DNA from: Nitrospirota bacterium
GTDB taxonomy: Bacteria > Nitrospirota > Thermodesulfovibrionia > Thermodesulfovibrionales > UBA6898
Length of the DNA stretch: 64,000 nucleotides
Reading direction: 5' to 3'
Assembly (NCBI GenBank): GCA_016214855.1
Contig: JACRMT010000016.1
Location: 1-64,000 of the forward strand
Under the pieces are notes generated by a model. The model had not been told where the DNA came from, searched no databases, and saw nothing but the letters and a program-made list of their open reading frames with translations. Within the stretch, counting starts at the first letter, position 1, and each line of letters opens with the position of its first letter. The translations under genes and the position numbers were made by a program. This document shows positions 31,375 through 40,467 of the stretch, piece by piece.

Positions 31375-31390
31375 AGCAAACCTCATGCCA
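31375..31390 (-). promoter_or_regulatory. Sigma-54 promoter of the Lys/Ala-rich protein
   Basis: On the minus strand TGGCATGAGGTTTGCT matches TGGCACG-N4-TTGCT with a single change, with GG and GC ten bases apart. Transcription would start near 31364, 54 bases before the ATG. A palindrome GAGCATGATGCTC (31460-31472), 70-85 bp upstream, could be the activator site. The rest of the 308-base gap to ftsZ holds AT-rich sequence and a stem GAGGAGCT/AGCTCCTC near 31572-31601; I see no gene in it. Confidence 0.7.
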
Positions 31391-31618
31391 ATTTTGAGAC
31401 AACGCTCCATGAAACAATAAAATGACATAATATCAATTAGTTATAGTATATGATTTCAGGAGCATGATGCTCAGCAAATTTAGTTGCCTCTATCATTATC
31501 ATCTTTTTTGGGAAATTTATCCTCTTTTCAGGAAAAAGTTGCTTTGCATCAATAATTGCTCAAGAGGGGGGGGAGGAGCTCCCAGGGGGGTGGAAGCTCC
31601 TCTTTGTTGAGGAAGCCC

Positions 31619-32827
31619 TTATAATCCTTTTTGCTGTATCTGCTGGCCTGGCCTTCTGAGAAATGCCGGCAGGTCCATCTCTTCCTCATAGGCAAAGATG
31701 TCGCGCGGCATGGCAGGCTCAAGACTGTAATTCAGGCTTTTCGCCAGGACCCGATCAGATGCCTTCAGGGAAACGGGTTCACAGACAGCCCTGCTTACGA
31801 TCGGTTTGATCTCCTTTACTTCTTCCCTTGGAGCCCATTTTTGGATCTCCGGCAGTTCCACCTTCTGCTTTCTTTCATCAAAACCGGTTGCGATGACCGT
31901 TACCCGGACCTCGTCGTTCATATCAGGATCGATGACCGCACCCAGGATCACTACGGCATCTTCGTGTGCATTGTCATATATGAATGATGCGGCCGCCTGG
32001 ATGCCGTCGTGCGAAAGTTCAAGTCCGCCGGTAATATTGATCAGAATGCCTTTTGCGCCCTCGATGGACGAATGCTCCAGGAGCGGATTGGAGATGGCCT
32101 TCTTGGCAGCCTCAAAAGCTCCGCCCTCGCCTTTAGCAGTGCCTGAGCCCATGACAGCGCGGCCCATGCTCTCCATGACGGTCTTTACATCGGCAAAGTC
32201 CACATTGATCAGGCCGGGCACGAGGATGATGTCCGAGATGCCCTGCACTGCATGCCTCAGCACGTCATTGGCAATGGAAAATGCCTTGAGCATGGGGGTG
32301 CCCTTTTCCACGACAAGGCTTATCTTGTCGTTGGGGATCACGATCATGGTGTCCACGCAGTTTGCAAGGTCCCTGATGCCTTCTTCAGCATTCTCTTTTC
32401 TTCTCTTGCCTTCATAAAAAAACGGTTTGGTCAGGATGGCGACGGTCAGGGCGCCGATCTCCTTTGCGATGCTTGCAATGACCGGGGCAGCCCCGGTGCC
32501 GGTGCCTCCGCCCATGCCTGCGGTGATGAAGACCATGTCGCAGCCGTCAAGCATCTCCATGATGGCAGCCCGGTCCTCGATCGCTGCCTGCCTGCCGATC
32601 TCCGGATTCGAACCTGCACCCAGGCCCTTGGTTGACTGCTTGCCGATCTGCACCTTGACCGACGCAAGGGATGATTCAAGAACCTGCAGGTCAGTGTTGA
32701 CCGCAATGAACTCGACACCGTGCATATGCGATGCGATCATGTTATTGATGGCATTGCCGCCGGCGCCTCCCACACCCACCACCTTGATCTTGGCGTTCTG
32801 GCCTCTTACCTCTTCGATCTCAAACAT
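31619..32827 (-). CDS. ftsZ: Cell-division tubulin FtsZ
   Basis: A 402-residue GTPase that forms the cytokinetic ring. The signature GMGGGTGTGAAPVIA, the N-terminal VVGVGGAGGNAINNM, the T7 loop region (NVDFADVKTVM) and the C-terminal binding peptide (DLPAFLRR) are present. The ATG at 32827 is preceded by AAGGGGGTATCGT and overlaps the ftsA stop by eight bases; an upstream extension of the frame lies inside ftsA. It is the last gene of the dcw operon. Confidence 0.97.
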   Translation of the reverse strand: MFEIEEVRGQNAKIKVVGVGGAGGNAINNMIASHMHGVEFIAVNTDLQVLESSLASVKVQIGKQSTKGLGAGSNPEIGRQAAIEDRAAIMEMLDGCDMVFITAGMGGGTGTGAAPVIASIAKEIGALTVAILTKPFFYEGKRRKENAEEGIRDLANCVDTMIVIPNDKISLVVEKGTPMLKAFSIANDVLRHAVQGISDIILVPGLINVDFADVKTVMESMGRAVMGSGTAKGEGGAFEAAKKAISNPLLEHSSIEGAKGILINITGGLELSHDGIQAAASFIYDNAHEDAVVILGAVIDPDMNDEVRVTVIATGFDERKQKVELPEIQKWAPREEVKEIKPIVSRAVCEPVSLKASDRVLAKSLNYSLEPAMPRDIFAYEEEMDLPAFLRRPGQQIQQKGL

Positions 32828-34082
32828 ACGATACCCCCTTTTTCTTCTTTTGAAATATTTCAAGGAAATCCTTGTATCCGCTACTGTTCTTCATCTTCTC
32901 CGCGACCCGTGTCATCACGCCGGCTACCCTGTTGATATGCGGTGCGGCCTCTTCTTCTTTCCGGGCCGCATACGCCACAAGGCCGGCAACCGCGGCATAT
33001 GACGGGGTCCTCATACTGTTCTTCATGCCAACGACTCCCTGGGGAAGCCCGACGCGTGCCGGCATGGCAAGGACAGATGCTGCAAGGTCTGTGATGCTGC
33101 CGAGAAGCGCTGTTCCGCCGATCAGGACTGCGGTGCAGACAGCGTCCCCTGCGCCGAACATTACGAGTTCTTCCCTGACCTTCTCGAACAGTTCTTCGCA
33201 TCTGGGCTGAATAATAGCAGCAAGCATTTCTCTGCTTATCTTCTGCACCTGCCCGTCCTGCCCGGTTATTTCTATGGCCTCTTCTGCAGCAAGCGCACGG
33301 ACAGAGGCAAGACCCGCTGCCTTCTTGACCCTCTCAGCTTCTGCCACGCTCACCTGCAGGCCAACGGCAAGATCGTTCGTAATATGCAGCCCCCCGATGC
33401 CGAGGACCGAAGCATGCACCATTGCCCCATCCCTGAAAAAAGCAATGTCTGTTGTGCCGCCGCCGATGTCGATAAGGAGAACTCCCTGTTCGATTTCGTC
33501 ATGCGTGAGCACTGCCCCTGCTGCTGCGGTTGGCCCGAACACCATATCGAGGACCTGAACTCCTGCCTGTTCGCAGGCCTTTTTGAGATTCTGCACTGCA
33601 GGCGAATAGGCGGTTATGATATGCACGGTTGACTCAAGCCTCACGCCTGACATGCCGACAGGATCAGTGATGTTGCGCTGCCCGTCGAGCATGAACTCTG
33701 CAGGGATCGCATGAAGCACCTCGCGGTCAAGCGGCATATACACGGTCTTTGCAGATTCTATGGCAAGCAGCCTGTCAGCAGCGGTGACCTCCCTGCCGTG
33801 AAGACCGATGAGCCCGGTGCTCAGGAACCCCTGGATATGCTGCCCGGTAATGCCGACGACTGCAGATGCTATCTTTCTGCCTGTTGCAGATTCTGCCTCG
33901 CGCATGGCATTGCGGATGGACTGCACAGCCTCCTCGATGTTCACCACAACACCTTTTCTGAGCCCGCGGGAAGCTGTTGTGCACGAGCCGAGCACCCTCG
34001 CCCTTTTTTCCGTTGCTTCTGCTGCAAGCACCGATATGCTGGTCGTTCCTATGTCGATCGCAGCGAAGACCTTGCCGCTCAT
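32820..34082 (-). CDS. ftsA: Cell-division actin-like protein FtsA
   Basis: A 420-residue actin-fold ATPase that anchors FtsZ to the membrane. ATP motifs AAIDIGTTSISVL, LLIDIGGGTTDIAFF and VLIGGTALL are in place. The 1C domain follows the first strand set. The C-terminal amphipathic helix (LEIFQKKKKGVSYV) is the expected membrane-targeting segment. It overlaps ftsQ (ATGA) and ftsZ. Confidence 0.96.
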   Translation of the reverse strand: MSGKVFAAIDIGTTSISVLAAEATEKRARVLGSCTTASRGLRKGVVVNIEEAVQSIRNAMREAESATGRKIASAVVGITGQHIQGFLSTGLIGLHGREVTAADRLLAIESAKTVYMPLDREVLHAIPAEFMLDGQRNITDPVGMSGVRLESTVHIITAYSPAVQNLKKACEQAGVQVLDMVFGPTAAAGAVLTHDEIEQGVLLIDIGGGTTDIAFFRDGAMVHASVLGIGGLHITNDLAVGLQVSVAEAERVKKAAGLASVRALAAEEAIEITGQDGQVQKISREMLAAIIQPRCEELFEKVREELVMFGAGDAVCTAVLIGGTALLGSITDLAASVLAMPARVGLPQGVVGMKNSMRTPSYAAVAGLVAYAARKEEEAAPHINRVAGVMTRVAEKMKNSSGYKDFLEIFQKKKKGVSYV

Positions 34083-34885
34083 CTGATCACCTCGTTCACC
34101 GGTTTCACGATCGCTTTTTTCGCGAACCTGAGATCAATGTACGCAACCGGGATATGCCGTTTGCTGATCTCTGCCTCTATCTCGCTGAGCCGCGTCAACT
34201 TGTCCTCATGCTCGCCTGCCCCGACCTTCACATGAACACCGTCAAGGTTCGCCGCCACCTCATTGGGCTGATGGGCGATGATCTCGATACGCTGCTTCTT
34301 ATGCAGCACACCCATGTTCTTGATCACCTTGGCCAGATTGACCGCCTCTCTGAATGCCTCTTTCTCGTTGTAAGGATCGCTCATGATCACCGGAAGAAAC
34401 GGTATAGAGTTGTCCTTCAATTCTTCGAGCATCCTCCCCCTGTCATCCACAATGAACATCTTGCCCTTCATGTCCAGCAGCGCAAAGGGCTCGGTCTCCC
34501 TGATCCTGATCAGGAGCTTTGACGGATATTCCTTGCGCACGGATGCTGTCTGTATCCAGGGCGACTCCTTCAATTTTTCATATACCTTCCGGCTGGACAT
34601 GGTCAGGAGGCTCTCGTCTCCCCTGAGCCCGCCGATGCTCTTCAGCTCATCGTCAGTCAGGTGCTCATTGCCGGCCAGTTCCACGGCCTTCATTTTGAAG
34701 GCAGAAGGCACTGCATGACCGAGAAGATATATGACGCCGACCACTGCAATAAGGGGAATGCCGACCAGAAGGACCATTTTCAGCTTAGCAAATACCGAGA
34801 CAGACCGCCTGAGCCTGTTCGGAGAGCTCTTCCTTGCGGATGCATTGACCCTGCTGTTGTTGCTCTTGCTGCTTCCGGCCTTCAT
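34079..34885 (-). CDS. ftsQ: Cell-division protein FtsQ
   Basis: A 268-residue bitopic protein: basic cytoplasmic N-terminus, one membrane helix (about residues 37-56), a POTRA domain (FKMKAVELAGNEHLTDDEL, ESPWIQTASVRKEYPSKL, IRIRETEPFALL) and a beta domain. It connects FtsL/FtsB to the ring. Position between ddl and ftsA is the standard order. The ATG shares its first base with the ddl stop (TGATG). Confidence 0.93.
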   Translation of the reverse strand: MKAGSSKSNNSRVNASARKSSPNRLRRSVSVFAKLKMVLLVGIPLIAVVGVIYLLGHAVPSAFKMKAVELAGNEHLTDDELKSIGGLRGDESLLTMSSRKVYEKLKESPWIQTASVRKEYPSKLLIRIRETEPFALLDMKGKMFIVDDRGRMLEELKDNSIPFLPVIMSDPYNEKEAFREAVNLAKVIKNMGVLHKKQRIEIIAHQPNEVAANLDGVHVKVGAGEHEDKLTRLSEIEAEISKRHIPVAYIDLRFAKKAIVKPVNEVIR

Positions 34886-35838
34886 CAGTCTCCCAATATC
34901 CGACGGATCAGTTCCGGGAACTCAAGCCCTGCGTTCTTCGCGATCTTCGGCAGCAGGCTTGTCTCGGTCATGCCCGGGATCGTATTCACTTCAAGCACAT
35001 AAGGGTTACGGTGTTTATCAATGATCAGGTCCACCCTCGTTGCTCCGGAACAGCCGAGCGCCTGATGAGCAGCCAGGGCAGCCTTCTCAGCCTTTTTGTA
35101 TGTCGTTCTGTCAAGCTCGGGCGGGAAGATATACTGCGTCAGACCTGCCGTATACTTTGCCTTATAACTGTAAAACTCATCTGAGGGCCTCACCTCTACG
35201 CCGCCAAGGACCTTGTTATCAAGGATCGCGATCTGCACTTCCTGGCCTCTGATATACTTTTCGATCAGCACGGTATCACCGTATGCAAAGGCCTTTTTCA
35301 GCGCCTTCTGATAGGACTTTGCATCCTTCACGATCTCTACCCCGACGCTCGATCCTTCTGTGGCCGGCTTTACAACAATCGGCAAGCCAAGCTTGCCGCG
35401 TAATCCGTGATTCGTGATTCGTGAGGCGTTCTTTGCTGAGCGCTGATCGCTGAGAGCTGATCGCTCTATGATCGAAAACGCGGGGACCGGTATATGGTGA
35501 TAGAGAAAGATCTTCTTTGAAGCAACCTTGTCCATGGCAAGGGATGATGCCAGCACGCCTGAACCCGTATAGGGAATATTCATGATCTCGAGCATGCCCT
35601 GGACTGCACCGTTCTCGCCGTGTCCGCCATGCAGTGCAATGAAGACCTGTTCGATCTTCTGCTTCTTCAGTTTTGCATAAAAGTCGCCTTTTGCATCTAT
35701 GGCAACTGCGTTAAAACCGATAGACTTCAGTGCCCTGAACACGGCCTTTCCACTCCTGAGCGAAACTTCCCGCTCAGCTGACAGGCCTCCAAGGAGAACA
35801 CCGATCTTTCTTTTTTTCATCTCTTTTTCTTTCATCAT
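34885..35838 (-). CDS. ddl: D-alanine-D-alanine ligase, with a repeat-coded internal insert
   Basis: A 317-residue ATP-grasp enzyme that makes the D-Ala-D-Ala dipeptide for peptidoglycan. Seen are [51 protein letters not shown] and [13 protein letters not shown]. About 22 residues (125-146, with [20 protein letters not shown]) sit between the phospho-substrate lid and the ATP-binding strand and are coded by wordy repeat DNA; normal enzymes lack them. The first of three possible ATGs is taken, overlapping the murB stop. The catalytic residues are all present, so it is likely active. Confidence 0.94.
   Translation of the reverse strand: MMKEKEMKKRKIGVLLGGLSAEREVSLRSGKAVFRALKSIGFNAVAIDAKGDFYAKLKKQKIEQVFIALHGGHGENGAVQGMLEIMNIPYTGSGVLASSLAMDKVASKKIFLYHHIPVPAFSIIERSALSDQRSAKNASRITNHGLRGKLGLPIVVKPATEGSSVGVEIVKDAKSYQKALKKAFAYGDTVLIEKYIRGQEVQIAILDNKVLGGVEVRPSDEFYSYKAKYTAGLTQYIFPPELDRTTYKKAEKAALAAHQALGCSGATRVDLIIDKHRNPYVLEVNTIPGMTETSLLPKIAKNAGLEFPELIRRILGD
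35400..35467. repeat. Wordy repeat inside ddl
   Basis: TCCGTGATTCGTGATTCGTG (35404-35423) is three steps of an 8-9 base word, and GCTGAGCGCTGATCGCTGAG with following bases (35434-35467) is four steps of GCTGA(G/T)CGC/AGCT. The insert is in frame within ddl. The second word family recurs at 14590-14640. Confidence 0.6.
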
Positions 35839-36761
35839 CCCTTCCCCATCACCCGTATTTCAGGCTCCAGCGTGACATGGAACCTATCCGTCACCTTCGC
35901 AGAAACCTCATCCATAAGCCTCAGGTAGTCATCTGCCCTGCCTTCGCCGCGGTTCACAAAGAAGTTCGCATGCATGCTGCTCACTTCGATGTCGCCGCTG
36001 CGCATGCCTTTACAGCCTGCCTCATCGATCATCCGTCCGGCTGACATGCCTTCAGGGTTCCTGAACACACAGCCTGCAGACCGTTCCCCTATCGGCTGGG
36101 ATGTCTTCTTCTGCAGGAAAAATCCATCGGTCCGCGCTGCAACAGCGGCTGCATCGTCCTTATTGACCTTCAGGTTTGCGCTCAGCACGATGTCGTCAGC
36201 ACTGATGTTCGACGTGCGGTACCCGAAGCCGAGGTCCTCAGGCCTGAACCGCTCAAGTCTGCCGTCAGCGCGCAGGACCACAACAGAAAGCAGCAGGTCT
36301 CTGATCTCGCAGCCATACGATCCGGCATTGCCGCAGACCGCGCCGCCCACCATCCCGGGTATGCCGATAAGCCCTTCCATGCCTGCATAGCCCTTTTCCC
36401 TGCAGAAGTTCACCAGTCTCTGCAGAGGCACACCTGCCTCGACAAAGAGTTCTGCATGGTCATCTGTTTCATGGATGATCTCTATCCGGTTAAAGGCCTT
36501 GAACTTGATCACAACGCCGTCAATGCCTGCATCTCTCACCAGGATATTCGTGCCGCCTCCCAGGGGGAGAAAAGGCACCTTCTGTCTGCCGAGGAGCACC
36601 ACAATATTTTTCATCGATACCGGATCAGCCGGGCTGACGATCACATCAGCCGGTCCGCCGATAGCAAGGCTCGTATGCTCTTTCATGGACGCGCCAAACG
36701 CAACGTCTCCCTGAAAGTAGCCGTTGAAGTTCTTTTCCCACTCTGCCTGGCTAATCACCAT
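35835..36761 (-). CDS. murB: UDP-N-acetylenolpyruvoylglucosamine reductase MurB
   Basis: A 308-residue FAD-linked reductase of the type I class. Motifs: [52 protein letters not shown], and the catalytic Ser in [12 protein letters not shown]. The ATG at 36761 is preferred for GGAGAGGCTTC before it; it overlaps murC by 11 bases. It makes UDP-MurNAc from the enolpyruvyl intermediate. Confidence 0.95.
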   Translation of the reverse strand: MVISQAEWEKNFNGYFQGDVAFGASMKEHTSLAIGGPADVIVSPADPVSMKNIVVLLGRQKVPFLPLGGGTNILVRDAGIDGVVIKFKAFNRIEIIHETDDHAELFVEAGVPLQRLVNFCREKGYAGMEGLIGIPGMVGGAVCGNAGSYGCEIRDLLLSVVVLRADGRLERFRPEDLGFGYRTSNISADDIVLSANLKVNKDDAAAVAARTDGFFLQKKTSQPIGERSAGCVFRNPEGMSAGRMIDEAGCKGMRSGDIEVSSMHANFFVNRGEGRADDYLRLMDEVSAKVTDRFHVTLEPEIRVMGKG

Positions 36762-38139
36762 GAAGCCTCTCCACCATTGATTCACCGAGCTTAAAGACAT
36801 CACCTGCGCCGAGCGTCAGCAGCACATCGCCTGCCTTCAGCTGCGATGCCAGGTGTTTCATCGCTTCTTCCCTGTCGCTGAAACACGCTATGTTCTTCTG
36901 TCCCTTCTGCTTCATCTTTTCTGCGAGCAGTTCCGAGGTTATCCCGGGGATCGGCTTTTCGCTTGCCGGGTAGATGTCGAGCAGGACAAGGGCATCAATG
37001 CCGAGGAAGGAACCGGCGAACTCATCCATCAGGTCTGCTGTCCGTGTATACCGATGCGGCTGGAACACCACGAAAAGTCTTCCTGCATTGCTCAGATGTT
37101 TCATGTTCTCTTTGGCTGCAGCTAGGGTGGCCCGGACCTCAGTGGGATGATGGCCATAATCATCATAGACCTTCACGCCGCGTGCCTCGCCCTTGAACTC
37201 AAACCTTCTCTGGATGCCGCTGAATGAGCTGAGCGCCTCTTTGATCGCTGCAGGGTGCATCTTCAGCTCCAGGGCAACGCCGATGCATGCCAGGCTGTTC
37301 AGCACATTATGTTGGCCCGGTATCGGCAGCGTGAACGTGCCGACGTCAGTATGATCAACGGTCACGTCAAAGGTCGTTGACATGAACCCCTGCCTGATAT
37401 TCGATGCGCGGATGTCGGACGTTTCGGACATGCCATAGGTGAGGAACCTCCGGTGAATCGAAGGAATAAGCTCTCTGACATATTCATTCTCATCGCAGAC
37501 AAAGGCTGCTCCGTAAAAAGGTATCTTGTTGATAAAGGCAAGAAAGGCCTCTTTCAGGCACTTCATGTCCTTGAAAAAATCCATATGTTCCCTGTCTATG
37601 TTCGTCACAACAGCGATCGTGGGCGAGAGCTTGAGGAACGAGCCGTCGCTCTCGTCAGCCTCTGCAATGAGGAACTCGCCCCTGCCGAGGCGTGCGTTCG
37701 AGCCGATGCCTTTGAGCTTGCCGCCGATGATGATCGTGGGGTCAAACCCGCCGTGGCCCAGCACGGTCGAGATGAGCGAGGTGGTCGTTGTCTTGCCGTG
37801 CGCACCGGCAATAAGCACGCTGTATTTCAGACGCGCAAGCTCTGCCAGCATCTCTGCGCGCGGGATCACGGATATGGTGCCGGCCTTTGCAGCCAGCACT
37901 TCAGGGTTGTCAGAAGAGACTGCCGAAGATACGACAACCACATGGGCATTGCCGATATTCTCGGCGCGGTGACCGATGGAGATCCTGATACCCATTGCCT
38001 GGAGCCGTTTTGTTGTCTCTGATTCCTTTACGTCCGAGCCGGTTACCTCATACCCGAGATTCGCAAGCACCTCGGCAATGCCTGACATCCCGATGCCGCC
38101 TATGCCGACAAAATGTATGGTCTGGTATCTCTCGAACAT
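36751..38139 (-). CDS. murC: UDP-N-acetylmuramate-alanine ligase MurC
   Basis: A 462-residue Mur ligase that adds L-Ala. Rossmann start IHFVGIGGIGMSGIAEVL, ATP loop GAHGKTTTTS, DESDGSFL, and DDYGHHPTEV are characteristic of MurC. The ATG at 38139 follows the murG stop by one base; the frame continues upstream inside murG but is not credible there. Confidence 0.96.
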   Translation of the reverse strand: MFERYQTIHFVGIGGIGMSGIAEVLANLGYEVTGSDVKESETTKRLQAMGIRISIGHRAENIGNAHVVVVSSAVSSDNPEVLAAKAGTISVIPRAEMLAELARLKYSVLIAGAHGKTTTTSLISTVLGHGGFDPTIIIGGKLKGIGSNARLGRGEFLIAEADESDGSFLKLSPTIAVVTNIDREHMDFFKDMKCLKEAFLAFINKIPFYGAAFVCDENEYVRELIPSIHRRFLTYGMSETSDIRASNIRQGFMSTTFDVTVDHTDVGTFTLPIPGQHNVLNSLACIGVALELKMHPAAIKEALSSFSGIQRRFEFKGEARGVKVYDDYGHHPTEVRATLAAAKENMKHLSNAGRLFVVFQPHRYTRTADLMDEFAGSFLGIDALVLLDIYPASEKPIPGITSELLAEKMKQKGQKNIACFSDREEAMKHLASQLKAGDVLLTLGAGDVFKLGESMVERLHGD

Positions 38140-38140
38140 G

Positions 38141-39259
38141 TCAGCTGCCTTTCTTCCTGGGCGCATGGTTTTTGAGCAGGCCCATGGCCAGATCAACGAT
38201 CTTGCTGCAGGCGTCAGGTCTTCCGAGTCCCCTGCTTGCCCGCTGCATCTCTTTAAGCCCTTCGGCGTTCCCAAACATTTCCCTGATAACCTCTGCAAGC
38301 ATCGGACCGTTCATCTCCTGTTCGAACAGGACCTTTGCTGCACCCATCTCCTTCAGTTTCATGGCATTGAACTCCTGATGCCTTCCTGCAGCGTGAGGAT
38401 AAGGAATAAGGATCGCAGGCTTTCCGAGTCCGGTCAGTTCAGCGAGCGTTGTTGCTCCTGCACGGGAGATGACGATGTCTGATGCAGCATATGCCTCTGC
38501 CATCTGAAAGATGAACGGCGCGACCGTTCCCTTTGCGCCGGTCTTGCGGTATGCGTCGCGGATACGCTCATAATCCCTGTCACCGGTCTGGTGCAGGAAC
38601 TGTATCTTTTCTTTCAGCTCGCCGAGGTGGTTCAGGGCGTCGACCATGGTCCTGTTGATCGAGGATGCGCCGGAGCTCCCGCCGAATATGAAGACCGTGA
38701 ACATCCCGCTGTCAAGCGAGAAGAGCCTGCATGCAGATTCACGTTCGCCTTTCATGATCTTCATGCGGACCGGGTTGCCGGCAAGAAAGGTCTTTCCGAT
38801 CGGAAAGACCGACATGCTCTCCTGGTACGTAACGCATATCCTGTCCACAAATCTGCCGAGGATCCTGTTCGTTGTGCCGGGCACAGAGTTCTGCTCATGG
38901 ATCAGGGTCGGGATCGATCTCAGGCTCGCTGTCAGCACCACCGCACCGGAAGCATAGCCGCCGACGCCGATCACGATGTCAGGTGACACGGCAGTGAGGA
39001 TCCTCCGCGCATCGAGGAACGAGAGCGCCATCTTTGCCGTGCCGGTCATTCTTTTTATGAACGACTTGCCTACTATGCCCTCTGCCCTCAAAAAATGCAG
39101 AGGATATCCTTCCCGGGGAATGATCTTTGCCTCTATGCCGTGCTCTGTTCCGACAAAGGCCACTTCTGTATTCGCATCCCTCTTTTTGAACTCTTCCGCC
39201 AGAGCAAGTCCGGGGAAAAGGTGGCCTCCGGTGCCGCCGCCTGCTATCATGATCTTCAT
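38141..39259 (-). CDS. murG: Lipid II synthase MurG (UDP-GlcNAc transferase)
   Basis: A 372-residue GT28 enzyme on the cytoplasmic membrane face that adds GlcNAc to lipid I. Motifs GGGTGGHLFPGLALAEEF, HEQNSVPGTTNRIL, FGGSSGASSIN and SRAGATTLAELT are intact. It overlaps ftsW by ATGA. The position ftsW-murG-murC is the common order. Confidence 0.96.
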   Translation of the reverse strand: MKIMIAGGGTGGHLFPGLALAEEFKKRDANTEVAFVGTEHGIEAKIIPREGYPLHFLRAEGIVGKSFIKRMTGTAKMALSFLDARRILTAVSPDIVIGVGGYASGAVVLTASLRSIPTLIHEQNSVPGTTNRILGRFVDRICVTYQESMSVFPIGKTFLAGNPVRMKIMKGERESACRLFSLDSGMFTVFIFGGSSGASSINRTMVDALNHLGELKEKIQFLHQTGDRDYERIRDAYRKTGAKGTVAPFIFQMAEAYAASDIVISRAGATTLAELTGLGKPAILIPYPHAAGRHQEFNAMKLKEMGAAKVLFEQEMNGPMLAEVIREMFGNAEGLKEMQRASRGLGRPDACSKIVDLAMGLLKNHAPRKKGS

Positions 39260-40467
39260 CTGACCGTCCCCTGACTGCTGTAGATACTTCTCCTGGCAGC
39301 CTTTCGGGCAATGATATTCTTATCACCGATCAGCCCTGGCCGCGGATCATCGCCTCGCGAGATACGCAGCAGCAGTCCGATAACGACCATGTTCACCAGA
39401 AGGGCTGAACCGCCATAGCTCATGAACGGCAAGGGAAGACCTTTTGTCGGCACCATGCCGGTAACAACCGCAAAATTGACCAGTGCCTGCACGGCGATCA
39501 TGATGGTCAGGCCGTACGCAAGGAAGAAATGAAACCTGTCCTTTGTCCGGTTCGCGATCGTAATACCGCGCACAAAGAGAAACACAAAAAGAGCTATCAC
39601 CGCGGTTGCTCCAAGCAGGCCCAATTCCTCTCCCACCAGGCAGAAAATAAAATCCGTATGCTTCGCAGGCAGATACGCGAGCTTCTGCTTTGACTCGCCA
39701 AGACCGAGACCTGTCAGGCCGCCGCTGCCGAGGGAGATGAATGACTGGATAAGCTGGAAACCGCTGCCCTGCGGGTCCTTTGTCGGATCGAGAAAGGTGG
39801 TGATCCTCTTCAGCCGGTACGGCTCCATGGCGAGCTTGATCACGACCGGGATTGCCAGCAGCAGCAGGGATGCAATATACCGCAGCCTCGTTCCGGAGAT
39901 GAAAAGCATTGCCATCGTCAGGATAAAGAGACTCATGGTCGCGCCAAAGTCAGGCTGTTTCAGGAATACTGCCTGAAAGAGCGCCATAATGCCGAGCGGC
40001 TTTATAAAGCTCCTGAAATTGTTGGCGTCGTAATCGGGGCCGGAGAGGTATTTGGCCAGAAAGATGACCATCGCAAGTTTCACCAGTTCCGAAGGCTGAA
40101 AGGTCATGATCCCGAGCCTGAGCCAACGCCGCGCTCCTCCTGCCTTAAGGCTGATACCAGGGACAAAGACCAGAACAAGCAGGATGCCGGAGAAGATGAG
40201 CAGCGGGACCGCTATCTTCTCAAGGTGTGCCGCGTTGAACCGGTACGCCACAAGAAGCGCTATGGTACCCATTATCATGGTGATCACATGGCGCTTCACA
40301 TAATAGAACTCTGTTATGCTCTTCTTTTCCGCAGCAGGTACCACAACGCCGGTTGAGCTGTAGATCATAATGCTGCCGAAGATGATCAGGGCAAGCATCG
40401 CAAAGAAGATCATTTTGTCGTAAGACCTGACGACCGGGGTCTGTATGGATGATGCGCGGCTATGCAT
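39256..40467 (-). CDS. ftsW: Septal peptidoglycan polymerase FtsW (SEDS)
   Basis: A 403-residue SEDS glycosyltransferase with about ten membrane helices. SEDS motifs: GGARRWLRLG, FQPSELVKLA, RLKRITTFLDP and TKGLPLPFMSYGGSAL. The ATG at 40467 overlaps the murD stop by eight bases; the upstream extension of the frame would run far into murD. It pairs with FtsI to build septal wall. Confidence 0.95.
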   Translation of the reverse strand: MHSRASSIQTPVVRSYDKMIFFAMLALIIFGSIMIYSSTGVVVPAAEKKSITEFYYVKRHVITMIMGTIALLVAYRFNAAHLEKIAVPLLIFSGILLVLVFVPGISLKAGGARRWLRLGIMTFQPSELVKLAMVIFLAKYLSGPDYDANNFRSFIKPLGIMALFQAVFLKQPDFGATMSLFILTMAMLFISGTRLRYIASLLLLAIPVVIKLAMEPYRLKRITTFLDPTKDPQGSGFQLIQSFISLGSGGLTGLGLGESKQKLAYLPAKHTDFIFCLVGEELGLLGATAVIALFVFLFVRGITIANRTKDRFHFFLAYGLTIMIAVQALVNFAVVTGMVPTKGLPLPFMSYGGSALLVNMVVIGLLLRISRGDDPRPGLIGDKNIIARKAARRSIYSSQGTVR

